The position numbers and the translations under genes were made by a program. 64,000 bases of DNA, from assembly GCA_031308135.1 (NCBI GenBank), contig JAHLJT010000631.1, forward strand, positions 226,072,612 through 226,136,611. Reading direction: 5' to 3'. Under the pieces are notes generated by a model that saw only the letters and a program-made list of their open reading frames with translations, did not search any database and was not told where the DNA came from. Each line of letters begins with the position of its first letter. Position 1 is the first letter of the stretch. This document shows positions 11,047 through 22,879 of the stretch, in pieces. The DNA comes from Acheta domesticus (lineage: Eukaryota > Arthropoda > Insecta > Orthoptera > Gryllidae).

Positions 11047-12425
11047 AACTAGTGGTGCTACAGAATAGCACAGACCTTCCCGTATTAATTTTCTGTTTTG
11101 TTTGGTCTCGGCTAGCTATTCGGACTTGCCAATACTCTTGACAGCTGTCATCTATCCAAACCGCCCAAACTACTTTTTTGACATTTTATTAATTTTTCGG
11201 TTTCCCAATAATAGAACAAAACTATTATTTTGCGAATATTAAAAGAAACAGTTAAACCTTGCACTAAATGGCAATTTTCGTTGAAAAATTTGGAGCCGTT
11301 TTCAAAAAAATGGCGTTTAGCACTACTGTAAATGCGAAATTTGAAGCTCTTTTGAGTTTTCGAAAAACTTTATTTAAAGTAATTAAAACACTTACACTCA
11401 CAAATTGAACAGTGTTTACAAATTGCTGGAAATGTGCGTTTTAACCGCATATTAAAAAAATACATTTTTGTAATTTTTGAAAAAATAAAAAATACCCCGA
11501 AATTAACTTTACGCCATATTAAAAAGGGCAATTAGCACTATCCGTTCGAAAAGTTTGAACAAAAAATTTGCAGCCATTTTTTAGAAAAAGGGGTTTGAGC
11601 GTTTCTGAAAATGCGGAATTTTGAGCTACTTTTCACAGGAAACTATTCAGTTTTCGAGAAAGTTTATTTGACATTATTTAAACCACATGTACTCATTAAT
11701 ATAATAATGTGAACAAATCGCCGCTCATGTAAATATTAACATTTTTGCAATTTTTGAAAAAGCAAAAGAATAGAAGAATATGGCGTTAATATTATCTCAT
11801 AGAGCACATTTAGCACTATCCCTACAAAAAGTGTAAAGAAAAAATTTGGAGCCGTTTTTGAGAAAATTGTAACTTTTTGTAATTTTTTAAAATTTGAAAT
11901 ATTGCGTGCAATATTGCACAAAAACTACTAAAATTTTCAAAACAATGTGCGTGACCTTGATGAAAGAACTCACCTTCGACAACAAATTTTATTTGAAGGA
12001 AAAGAATACCTGAAAATGGGACCTATACCACCTTAATAAATGTATTTTACTCTATTCTTACAAGAAATTTAAAGAAAAATTTGGGGCGGTTTTTTGTGAA
12101 AATTTTGAAAATGTCCGGGGGGCTTCATGTAAATTACCCTCTAATTTTGAAGAAAGTTTTTCAAAATCGTGGCGCCTCGAGTGGACGCAGATCCGCGGGG
12201 GAATATCCATTTTGGAAGAAGTCGCTCGAATGGTTTACGCGCTTGTGTTGTTCACAGACGGACAGACAGACGGACGGACGTTTTGAGAAGACCCACTTTT
12301 TCGGTATCAGGGGACTCCAAAACGTGTATTTCCGTTGAAATCTCGAAATCGATTTTCCTCACCATTACATAACTTCCCCTAAGCTACGTGTATTACTCCG
12401 TATATACGTACGTATACGGGCAAGT
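11047..12425 (-). repeat. Family A dispersed repeat, copy 2
   Basis: In reverse orientation, this copy starts at about 12425 with the palindromic cgtatacgtacgtatatacgg block. It has a very short tccgtctgtctg tract (about 12256-12276), then the same AT-rich internal units, and ends at 11047 with the complement of ctgtagcaccactag. The microsatellite here is about 20 bp, against about 240 bp in copy 3, so the tract length is highly variable between copies. Confidence 0.8.
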
Positions 12426-14230
12426 TAAAAATGTTTTTATTTCCTGTTGACTTTCTTTAAGGAACATCCCTGTAACAAACGTTACAAAACGTTTAGAACC
12501 ATTAAATATATTATTTTATTTTCATTCTATTAACCTTCCATTATTATTAAAGTAAAAGAAAATTCAGGCTAGTAAACTGCATTCATTTTCCATGATCCCA
12601 TAATATTTCTGTCAAATTTCCAGCGATCCACGAGTAAAAATTGATACGGTACCTAATTTAGCTCCTGACTGTAAATGTAGATGTTCCTCTTCTCCATTCT
12701 TCTAAATGCCATATTAAAATGGTATAGTGTAGACGCAAGTAAATACAAATAAAAGTAAAACTCATATCAAAGAAGTAATGTGTATTTTTAATGCAGGTCG
12801 TAATAAAATATAAGTGGGGTTTACTACAGAACAGTACAGAAACTTTGATCTGTCATATTCCCGAATATATTTATTTTCATTTCAGATCACTCATTTTAGT
12901 AGTGTTTTAATGTTTAAAATTATGTTAATGTAAATGTTTGGTGTTTGATGTGAGGTAGAAACCATTGGCACAGTGCAAAACTCATTAACACAAAAGTAGT
13001 ATTTTAGTAAAATTTCCCGACCGATTTGTCACTATAAGTTGCTTAAAATAGTTGAATAATTTGTTTTCAATTTTATGGCTTATTGTTTGTTTTTCAACGC
13101 AAGAGTTTGTGGTTTATGATTAATTACAATTAACTCTTACACCACCAATCCATCACCAAAAAAGAAAGAGAAGAAACGTAATCTAATTATTTGTTTTGAA
13201 CCTTGATCAGAATAATATCTTATCAGGAAAAAATCTCCAAATGTTACCCGCCTCTAGGAATCAAGTGAAGGATTGTGACAGAATCTCGACAATACAAATT
13301 TTCGTATCTTTTCATTGATTTGTTCTCAGATTTGTTTCCAAGAAAAAATCAAATACGGAGTACAATAGATATTGTAAAATTATTGTGTAAAATTAACGCA
13401 TAAAAATTACGAGTGTAGAGGCAACGTGCAAGCAATCTATGTTTTTAATACTATTAGATAGGCAGTATTAGGTTGCAATATAATTATCTCTAAGTCATTA
13501 CCTTTAGCCAAATCATGTTCTCTCTTTGTACATCTGTAAAAAATCAATCATTTTCAATATTGAAGATTTCGTTTATTTCAGTTCGCACATCAAATCCAAA
13601 GCAAGTATTAAAATTCCCTAAAAATGTTTCTAAGAAAATATTTTAAGCATTAACACAAAAAAATATGTTCTCGATTTGTAACAAAACAATTAATCTTATA
13701 CACAACTCCTTATGATAGGAATCAAACATACACGTACAGTTCTAAGTAGATATCTGAACACAAAGTACTCTGAAAATTGTTAAAGAACAAATTTGTATAA
13801 AAGTCATATTTCTCACTTAGCAAGAGCGTAGAATTGTGTAAATTATGTGCAAATCTGGAAATCCCCGAACCAAGAGGCAATTAGTCGCATTCCAGGGATA
13901 GTAGCGATAACGTTCATTTCTTTGGAAGATCCCGTGACGCGATCTACATAGGTTCAATTTATAATTATGAGCCGTTTCACTCAGAGTTTAGAACAAACAA
14001 ATTTATGAAGTGCTTGCGTTCTTTTCTTCATAATTATTCTGTTTTCTTGTTTAATTCATCACTGTATAATTCCATAAATTCTCTCATTTATCATTTACAT
14101 CAGGTAATATTTGTTTTATGTCATCTTCACATCACACAGTTTTTCTTACAGTTTTATTTCAATGTTTGTTGTGAGTGTTGAGTAAAGAAATCATATCCGT
14201 GTTTTATACATCTGCGCATAATTATAATTA
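12426..14230. other. No gene seen
   Basis: AT-rich, with many short A/T runs and no coding or repeat structure that I can assign. Confidence 0.5.
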
Positions 14231-14235
14231 TTTGT

Positions 14236-14271
14236 CACCTGATGATGGAAACCAAATGTTTCCGAAACGTT
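14236..14271 (+). ncRNA. Hammerhead-ribozyme-like motif (candidate)
   Basis: CTGATGA (14239-14245) is followed by a T, a perfect 6-bp stem (GGAAAC/GTTTCC, 14247-14252 with 14258-14263) around a 5-base loop, then GAAAC (14264-14268). These are the two conserved cores of hammerhead ribozymes joined by a stem II. The extra T before the stem and the lack of a clear stem III are departures from the model. Hammerheads are known in Penelope-like elements and some SINEs of animals. Function is not established. Confidence 0.3.
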
Positions 14272-14639
14272 GTGTAAAATTTGTATATAAAGCTGTTTTT
14301 TTTAAAAAGATTTCTGTCTTATCAATGATAGACCAACTTATGATATATAACACAAACATCTGCTTCTGCTTGCAGGCAAACGATCCTCCGTGTAATGAGT
14401 TTCAAATTATATTTACTAGGTGTCCTTAATTTTTTTTACAAATCATTAATTTTTTTCTCGATTTTTCACTTTTCACTACTTTTATACATGCATTGTCACT
14501 ATAACAGTAATTGGAATTAAAACTATTATGTATGCAAGTATTTCAGAAATGAAATTCATCCATCAACGTCGCCAAACGAGCAGAAAATGACTATGATCAC
14601 CGCACATTGGTATAAAGGGAATGTGCAATATACACCCCT

Positions 14640-15093
14640 GGAAACAAAATTTCGCGTCGAAAATGCCTTGGCCCGCGGGCTTGAGGGCGATGGACATCCC
14701 TGACCGCTGACAGCGATATCTATCGGCGGGTTTGAAAACTACGTTCTCTACACCGAACTACGAAGATTCAATTTATTTGATTAGAGAGCTTATGAAATAT
14801 TTTTAATGCCCATTGAGAGCTCATAGTAGCAGTACAGAGGTAAAAGACTTCCGTGAAAAATTCCTACCCATGAAACTAAATTGACATTAATTTTTGTATA
14901 CGTAATCTTACATTCAAGTTTCATTAATTTAAAATGTGTTGTTATAAGAAAGGCACGAGAGTAGCGAATACACAGCTCAGTGCCAAAGTGTTGTTCCAGA
15001 ACTGGAGAAGTGACAGGTTCGATTCCCGGTCTAGGTAGATATTTTTATTCATTCTACATTGCCACAAGATCGTCTAACTTACAACATTCTACA
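14640..15093 (+). repeat. Inverted repeat arm 1, with tRNA-like promoter boxes
   Basis: About 450 bp that recurs in inverted orientation at 16668-17105, with moderate divergence. Near its right end it carries an A-box-like cagctcagtgcc (about 14970) and a B-box-like ggttcgattcc (about 15016), the internal RNA polymerase III promoter signals of tRNA-derived sequences. The two copies are either separate SINE-bearing insertions in opposite orientation or the long terminal arms of a single foldback element. Confidence 0.7.
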
Positions 15094-16667
15094 TTTGACT
15101 TGCCAATGTTCTGCATAAAACACCCAAAGTTTGCATTCGCAAACAAGGCGAATATTTGAATTCTCAAGAAATTACATGTAAATTTAGTAAAACAATTTCT
15201 ATAAAAAATTAACATAAAATACTACTGCTTCTGGTATTATTATACAACTATGCTAGGGATGTCTTTCTGCTTGCTACAATTTTATAGTTCAGAAGAGAGT
15301 TGAATAAACTCATCTCTTTTGTTGAGAGACATTATCGATTTTCTCCCTTTCTAAGTATCAGGCCTCAGAATTTCAATTATCCTTGGTAAGTTACGACTGC
15401 AGGTCAAAATGAGATAAGCATACAGCGTTGCCTTTCGGTAATGAAAGAAAAATCAATATTTTCACCCACAGCCAAGCAAACGGAACTTTCTACCCCCATT
15501 CATGTTTCGACTACGTTCACTATGCAAACGAGAGCGAGTTATCGCATTTGTGGGAGAGAGACACCTATTTGTCTCGGAGGTGGCGTTTTTGGTTTCCTTA
15601 TTAGTCATGTGTTCCCCATGTTCCCTAGAATAAAATAAATGCACAGAAAATAGGAAAATACAAAATATATTTCGCAGAAAGATAAATACCTCTTTTCAGG
15701 ACTACTATGATTTAAAATAAATATAAAAAATTAATTACGCTAAGAAATGCGTACTGCAGTACCTTAATTTGACAAAAAAATCACGATTAAGCAAAGCGTC
15801 TTTCACCGGATTCGAACCTGCTGCCTAAGATGCCGAAAGAAAGCTTTCTATCACTGAGACAAACGAATAGTTCTGTTATCATTCATCAGATTGCTTATTA
15901 TGCCCCACTTTGGTCAATGTTTGAAAATCCTCCGATATATTTAGACATTTATAAATATAGCTGATATATGGCATGTCGTTTATTAAACTGAATTAAACAT
16001 ACAGGGATTTAGAGATTTGTTTTACTTCAATATTCTGAGTATATTCTTCCCTCAAAAACGACTGGGTGACGGGTGCTAGATCTTGGAAATTAATTCATAT
16101 TCGAGTTGCTAGAATTCTTTCTTCTTAAGCGATTCCCTTCCCGAGGTATTATTTTGTTTTGATATTGTTTAGAGTAAGAAAAATCTTTAAAAAACGAAAG
16201 CAATCTCCAGATGCATTTAATGGCAATGCTAATGAAATAAATGCTGAATTGTTCTAATAACGCAAGTATCGGCGGGTTAAGTGTTATCATTTAATTTTTA
16301 CGTATGTTGATTGTTTCACGTCACTTGAGGAATTTTTCTGCTTGGTTTTTAAACAGAAAATTTAATTTAATTTAATTAATTTTTTTTAATGCTTTGGGGT
16401 TTTTGGTCCTGCTTATGCTGACTGAACTCTTTTAGAAATCTCCAAAACGCCATGGACGGTCCAAACTCTGTCATGCGAGCTGAATCGTTATAAAGAATGT
16501 GCGCGCGGTGAAGGGTTAAAATCTATTATTGTTGTCTTTACACTTATATTACGAGTATTTTTCATTTCAATTACCAGCGATCAATTTTCTAATTTCTTCA
16601 GAATTCATATATTGGGCTTCTTCGCGAAAGCAAAGACTGATTTATGCATAACATTGTCAAGAAAAAT
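15094..16667. other. Spacer between inverted repeat arms
   Basis: About 1.57 kb of AT-rich DNA. It holds one tRNA-like segment at 15795-15870 and otherwise only short frames without motifs. Confidence 0.45.
15795..15870 (-). repeat. tRNA-like sequence (tRNA relic or SINE head)
   Basis: The minus strand reads cgtttgtctcagtgatagaa, then about 40 bp later caggttcgaatccggtg. These are A-box- and B-box-like. The ends can pair in a partial acceptor stem (about six of seven pairs, one of them G-U), but the T-arm has a mismatch and the anticodon arm is unclear. I take it as a relic and not a working tRNA gene. Confidence 0.4.
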
Positions 16668-17105
16668 GTAGAATGTTGTAATTTAGACGATCTTGTGGCA
16701 ATGTAGAATGGATAAAAATATCTTCCTAGGCGCGGAATCGAACCCACCACTTCTCCAATTCTGGAACAACACTTTGGCACTGAGCTGTCTACTTGCTGCT
16801 CCATTACTCTTCTTATAACAACACATTTTAAATTAACGAAACTTGAATGCAAGATTATAAATACAAAAATTGTCAATTTAGCTTCATGGTTATTACTCAT
16901 GGAAGCCTTTTACCTCTGTACTACAACAGTTAGCTCTCAATGAACGTTAAAATATTTTATATGCTCTCTAATCAAATAAATTTAATGTTCATAGTTCGGT
17001 CTAGAGAACGTGCTTTTCAAACCATCTCGTTGTCGGCGGTCAGGTTTGCCCATCGCCATCAAGCCTGCGGGCCAAAGCATATTCGACGCGAAATTTTATG
17101 TTTCC
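16668..17105 (-). repeat. Inverted repeat arm 2, with tRNA-like promoter boxes
   Basis: Reverse-complement copy of 14640-15093. The B-box-like gggttcgattccgcgcc (minus strand) and A-box-like cagctcagtgcc are both retained. The outer end (tcgacgcgaaattttatgtttcc) pairs with the start of arm 1. Confidence 0.7.
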
Positions 17106-17185
17106 ACGATGGTACTATCTGGCAAATTGCAAGAATAGCTCAAATGTTTTATGTGCATACTAGTGGAACCCGGCAGACATTGTTC

Positions 17186-17826
17186 TGCCCTTTATCTCCC
17201 TCACTCTCCATCTGCCCGTCTCTCCGACTCTCTCTCTATTTCCGTCTTTATCTCAGTCTCTCTCTACCTCCGTCTCTCTCTATCTCCGTCTCTATCTCAG
17301 TCTCTCTCTATCTCCGTCTCTCTCTATCTCCGTCTGTCCCTCTCTCTCCGTCTGTCCCTCTCTCTCCGTCTGTCCCTCTCTCTCCGTCTGTCCCTCTCTC
17401 TCCGTCTGTCCCTCTCTCTCCGTCTGTCCCTCTCTCTCCGTCTGTCCCTCTCTCTCCGTCTGTCCCTCTCTCTCCGTCTGTCCCTCTCTCTCCGTCTGTC
17501 CCTCTCTCTCCGTCTGTCTCTCTCTCCGTCTGTCCCTCTCTCTCCGTCTGTCTCTCTCTCTCCGTCTGTCCCTCTCTCTCCGTCTGTCCCTCTCTCTCCG
17601 TCTGACCCTCTCTCTCCGTCTGTCCCTCTCTCTCCGTCTGTCCCTCTCTCTCCGTCTGTCCCTCTCTGTCCGTCTGTCCCTCTCTGTCCGTCTGTCCCTC
17701 TCTGTCCGTCTGTCCCTCTCTGTCCGTCTGTCCCTCTCTGTCCGTCTGTCCCTCTCTCTCCGTCTGTCCCTCTCTCTCCGTCTGTCCCTCTCTCTCCGTC
17801 TGTCCCTCTCTCTCCGTCTCTCCGTC
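17186..17826. repeat. 18-bp minisatellite (CTCTCTCCGTCTGTCCCT)n
   Basis: About 30 copies of an 18-bp unit, with a less regular tatctccgtctctc prologue (17220-17330). A block at about 17665-17757 carries a variant unit, ctctgtccgtctgtccct, that has spread over roughly five adjacent copies, a sign of local unit expansion. Because the unit is a multiple of three, long open frames appear on both strands; they are artefacts. Confidence 0.97.
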
Positions 17827-19540
17827 TCTTTTCTGCTGTCCCTGTCTCTCATTCACATTTAGTTGCAGATTCTGCACATCTCTGTGGAGGTGGGGGTACC
17901 AGAAGCGGATCAGCAAAATGTGCCTTTTTTCTGGACGCTCGCAAAATGAAAGTTAGGACTTACGGCTATGCCCACTCAACTGATTTGTACATTTGTGGAA
18001 GAATGCACGCTAATGTTATTCTCATTGTACGGAGCGCGCCATTCAACCCTCATTACTTATTCCCAATGTGCATTTGCATCTGCTTCATTGTGCATGTACA
18101 CGTTTATCCATAAGCTTTATTAAGTTAGTGTCGCGCTGAAGATGAAGAAAAAGGTCAGCCCTAAAGCTGAGCTCGGAACTCCTTAAGAATTCATTGCCGA
18201 GTTAGGGTCTCTCTAGGCTCACGCGCCTCTCCGATTGCTCAAAAAATGCAAGTACTCGTGCGTAAATACAAATAAAGTATCAATCAATTAAGCATTCAAA
18301 TTTAAGATATTGAAAGGTAAGATAGTAGCGCACAAAGGGCCACGATCAGCACTTCGACGTTTGTCTAAAATAACGTATCTGTTACTATATCACAGCTTTT
18401 TACCGCAACCTCAGTATTACAGGTAATGTTTCGTAATGCTCAATGCCATTTAAGCGAATCCTCTTATGTGAAGATTGTGAGTAGACTTGTCGGCATTTTA
18501 CCATCTAAATGCATTTCACGATTTCGAAATTGGGTAAATGCACAATGTCAAAGACATAGAAACTGTAAACACTTCCTTCTTCTTACTTCAACTCTTCGAA
18601 TGCACAAATCATTATATTAGGTAATCTTTGCCGATAAGTGCATTTGAAAAGTTTAAGCACTGCTCTGACTCACCTTATCAAACTCTTACCCTCGGTTCTT
18701 TCTTCCCCAAGGCTCTAAGTCAAGGTTCACTTACGGCCTTGATTATGAATTGTTTATAGATGTTCTTGGTGGAAATTAAACTGTTCTGTAATCTGTTATC
18801 CATAAGTGTGTGATATCCATAATAATGCGCAGAAAACCAGATTTCTTTACTACAGCCGAAGTTAAAGAAAAGCTATTATAAGTAATCGCTCTTTTTTTAT
18901 AGCGGAGAAAATGTGTATACTGGTCATAAAAATAACAATGTAATGTTTTGAAATCCGACCAAATTTGAATATTTGAAAATTAACTAAGTGTAGTGCCAAA
19001 TTAAACATTTCGGTCTTGCAAAGTATTAAAATTTAAACAGATTCGTTAAAGTTTTTCTTCCGTATTCAAGTACGAAGCGTTTAATTGCTTCTATTTTGCT
19101 TACCACTTCATTTTATTTCATGCAAAGAAAATTATAGATCTTCCTACACATAACCAACCTTAAATCCTAACATTCTAATCCGGGGTTTTTCGTTATGTTT
19201 AGCCAAGAAAATTAACGAGACAACAATTTTCGAGTGAGATCCATGCTATGTGTGTGTGTGGGTGGGTGGTGTGTGCGTATTGTGAGAGTATGGCTTGGTA
19301 TGGATTAAGACACACAAAAACGTTTCCTGAAAATTATATCTTCTCTCCATTTTTGAAGGGTTGTAACTGTGTGATTGCTCCCAAGGTGATAGGAGAGTGT
19401 TAGCTTTACCCTGTTAATTGCACGAGTTGTGAGTGGGGCTTACTGCAATCTTCCGAATGGAGTAGTTTCGCTAGAAGACGTGGGAGAATATTTTCGTTTC
19501 CAGGCTCCTCAACTACTTTGCTAATTAGTCCCTTGAGTGT
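17827..19540. other. No gene seen
   Basis: Unique-looking AT-rich DNA. There is a short GT-rich tract at 19250-19280 (tgtgtgtgtgggtgggtgg). No coding motif recognised. Confidence 0.45.
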
Positions 19541-19554
19541 AGTGCAGGCTACTG

Positions 19555-20065
19555 CTTAAAGGTGGCAGTATTCCTGGACGGCGGAATGTCAGATCCGGCG
19601 CCGATCTACACATCGTATTGCTGGGATTTACCTCTCCAGGAATCTCCCCCCAGCGGGGCACCGCCCCAGCCGAGACAAGCTCTAAGCTCCCGACTGCTCT
19701 CCCGAAACGTGGTAGTGTTGTACATCTAAGTGTAGAACACTACGAGGAGAGGATAGGACAAGGATGAGGAAGGGAACGGCACGCGGTGCGTGGCCTGTGG
19801 TCCGATTAAAATAAGTTGGCGATTGACAGTTGGGCTTCTGATGCTGCAGATTCGTACACTATGAGTGTATGATTTGGTTACTGTAATAAGTATAAATTTC
19901 AAGTGGTTATTTTCGTGTCCCGGAACACGTGCTCAGTCGCTGCATTCCATTCGCAAGTGTCAATCACCAACTTCTTTTAATAGGACCAAAGTAAGGGGGC
20001 TGCTCCGTCACACGCCTAGTATTGATCGGAGAAACCACCAAAGCAGGCATCGCTAGAGCTCTCAA
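19555..20065 (+). repeat. Family B dispersed repeat, copy 1
   Basis: A GC-richer block with a diagnostic gcaccgccccagccgagaca and aagctctaag (about 19657-19687), followed about 330 bp later by gaaaccaccaaagcaggcat and cgctagagc. The same two blocks, in the same order, recur at 38745-39210 and 55045-55290. No ORF is shared. Its class is unknown. Confidence 0.6.
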
Positions 20066-20242
20066 CACATTGGCTGAAAGCTATCTAGCTAGTGTCGAGA
20101 ATTCGTGACTGTTGGTACACGAGCCCTAGCAACTCCCGATCAGAGATCCAGAAACAGAATTACTTTTCATATGAAATCCCGTTGCATTCAGCGAGATATT
20201 CTGGAGAGATTTGTTCCTGTCATGACTTGAGGCTTTCTTTTA

Positions 20243-22032
20243 TTTTTACTTTCCCATATACGTATGTACATACGGAGTAATGTAATGCTGCGCGAAAAAA
20301 ACAGCAACTTTCGGGAGAAGAAAATTCATTGCCGCGCCCTGATAACGAAAAACTGGATAAATCTAGTTGCTTAATTAAGAAATAAAATTCCCTAACGCGT
20401 GGTGTAGCAAAAATCCTTGTTTTGTGGGCCTTTGATACCGAAAAAACAATTGAAAGCAAAACGTCTGTTCGTCTGTCCGTTCGTCTGTCCGTTCGTCTGT
20501 CCGTTCGTCTGTCCGTTCGTCTGTCCGTACGTCTGTCCGTACGTCTGTCCGTTCGCCTGTCCGTTCGCCTGTCCGTTCGCCTGTCCGTTCGCCTGTCCGT
20601 TCGCCTGTCCGTTCGCCTGTCCGTTCGCCTGTCCGTTCGCCTGTCCGTTCGCCTGTCCGTTCGCCTGTCCGTTCGCCTGTCCGTTCGCCTGTCCGTTCGT
20701 CTGTCAGTCAGTGAACACCACTAGCGCCTAAATCATGCGTAGGATCTTTTCCAAATTGAAGAAACACGTGTCCATCTGGCTCCAGTCGAAGCTTTGAGAT
20801 TTTGAAAACTTCTTCAAAATTGGGGGTACTTTACATGAAGCTTTCACGGACATTTTCAAAAATTTTTAAAAAACTGTTCCATTTTTTTCTTTAAATTTCT
20901 TGTAAGAATAGAATAAAATACACTTGTTAATGTAGCTTAGGTCCGATTTTTACGGTTAATTCCAAATTTTCGGAAATTGCAAATGTTTGAATTTTTTCGA
21001 TATCTTTCTCCAACTACAAAATTGAAGATAAATTTTATTTGAAGGAAAATCTCTGTTCTTCATAGTTAACTCTTTCTTTAAGGTCATGTATATTTTATTG
21101 GTACGTTTAGTAGTTTTCGGGCAATATTGCATGAAATATGTGCAATTTTAGAAAGTACAAAAACAAGATTTTCTCAAAAAACTGCTCCAAATTTTTTCTT
21201 TAAAATTTTGGTGAGAATAGTGCCTATGAGATGACATAAAGGACATATTGCTCTATTCTTTTGTTTTTTCAAAAATTGCAAAAATGAATTTTTTGACTTG
21301 TCTCTCACGTCGTTAACGTTTACTTTAGCGGCGATTTGTTCACATTATTATATTAATGAAAATGTGTGCTTTAAATAATGTCAAGTAAAGTTTCTCGAAA
21401 ACTCATCTGATTTCTGTGAAAACTAGCTCAAAATTGCGCATTTTCAGAAACGCTCAAACGCCATTTTCTAATAAATGGCTCCAAATTTTTCTTCAAACTT
21501 TTCGAACAGTTAGTGTTAATTGGACTCTTTAATACGACGTAAAGTTAATTTTGGGGTATTTTTTTTGTTTTTTTCAAAAATTGCAAATGTACTTTCAAAA
21601 TTTTTTGAAAGATATCTCACATCGTTAATATGCACGTATCCAGAATTTGTAAACAATATTATATTGGTAAGTTAAAGGGATTCAAATGACTTTTAATAAA
21701 GGTTTTCAAAAACACAAAAGGTCACTGTGAAAAAGAGCTTGAAATTTCTCATTTACAGTTGCGCTGAAACGCCATTCTCTTAAAAACGGCTGCAAATTAT
21801 TTCTAAGAAAATTGCCATTTAGGACGAGGTTTCATTGTTCTTTAATATTCTTAAAATAATACTTCCATTCTACCATTAAAAAACCGAACAATTTAGAAAA
21901 TGTTTTAAAAAATTGCTCGGCGATAGATGGCAGCTGGCAAGATTAAACGGCAAGTCCAAATAGCTAGCCGAGACCAAAAGAAAATAGAATACTAATATCT
22001 GAAAGTCTGAGCCATTCTGTAGCACCAGTAGT
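20243..22032 (+). repeat. Family A dispersed repeat, copy 3
   Basis: The fullest copy: left end actttcccatatacgtatg, microsatellite at 20463-20706, internal units marked by the ctccaaattttttcttt-type motif at about 20873, 21180, 21473 and 21783 (about 300 bp apart), and right end ctgtagcaccagtag at about 22032. No coding content. Confidence 0.85.
20463..20706. repeat. 12-bp microsatellite (CTGTCCGTTCGC)n inside family A
   Basis: About 20 copies. The first few units read gtctgtccgttc, then two with a cgtac variant, then a homogeneous block of ctgtccgttcgc. This is the expanded form of the short TCCG/TCTG tract in other family A copies. Confidence 0.95.
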
Positions 22033-22790
22033 TAATGAATGGCAAAGTAAAATACTTCTCCAGAGTCCTGAATATCTATAAGGCCAAAGGAGTGAGTACA
22101 CTTTTTCTTATCAGTAAGAAACTGTGTTTATTTTCTTGTTCGTAGTTACTTATCGAGGTCGCATCACGTCCTTACGGTACTGACGATGAGGCGACCTTCC
22201 GCAGAGCAGATTTCGCAGGTTTGCATCCAAGGGCTAGCCTGTGAGACATAGACAATGAACTCATACCGCTGATAGTGACATGAGGAATATGTAGTTTTCA
22301 ATGATATTGTAACAACGAAGTAGCTTTTTTCCTGCGTGGACAGGATATTTTTATTCATATTTGTTTAATATATGGAAGGTATAAAATCGCGGGATGAAAC
22401 AATATTGTATTTGTGGTTTTCATTGTGATAACAATCCATGAATAGTTGAGCGAGTTTTCCGCCAACGATCCCGGGTTGTTGGGAAGTGTGGAACAATTGT
22501 TACAGCTCTCAGGTGAGAATTGAAAGAATCTGCAAGGCCAAAATGCGTGCATGTTAAAAATTATTTCATATTCATCCCTCGAATTGTTGAAAATTCAGAA
22601 TGGTCTCGCTAACATGATTTCCGTTAAATCTATTTACTCCATTTTTGATGTGTGGTGATCTGTGTAATATGAATGCATTGGAACTCATTTTTTGTTTGTT
22701 GTCGCTGAATATATGAAAGGTAATAGTTATTTGCAATATAGTTTTAAGTAGAGCTTTACTACCGAAGTACAACATCCTACTAAGTAAATG
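22033..22790. other. No gene seen
   Basis: Ordinary AT-rich sequence with no assigned structure. Confidence 0.45.
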
Positions 22791-22796
22791 AAGCTC

Positions 22797-22872
22797 AGTT
22801 AAACCTCATGGCCCTTACAAAACCTCATGGCCCTTACAAAACCTCATGGCCCTTACAAAACCTCATGGCCCT
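22797..22872. repeat. 20-bp tandem repeat (AACCTCATGGCCCTTACAAA)x4
   Basis: Four consecutive units. The first three are identical and the last is diverged at its end (ctttct). It is short and non-coding. Confidence 0.95.
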
Positions 22873-22879
22873 TTCTAAA

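Noticed and set aside
15795..15870. A functional tRNA gene
   Set aside because: T-arm mismatch and no convincing anticodon arm; listed only as a tRNA-like relic.
16940..18113. Frames of 186-320 codons with Ser-Leu-Pro or Arg-Glu-Thr repeats
   Set aside because: They are products of the 18-bp minisatellite, a multiple of three, so frames stay open by arithmetic.
20417..20731. Frames with Cys-Pro-Phe or Val-Arg-Leu-Ser repeats
   Set aside because: They come from the 12-bp microsatellite inside family A.
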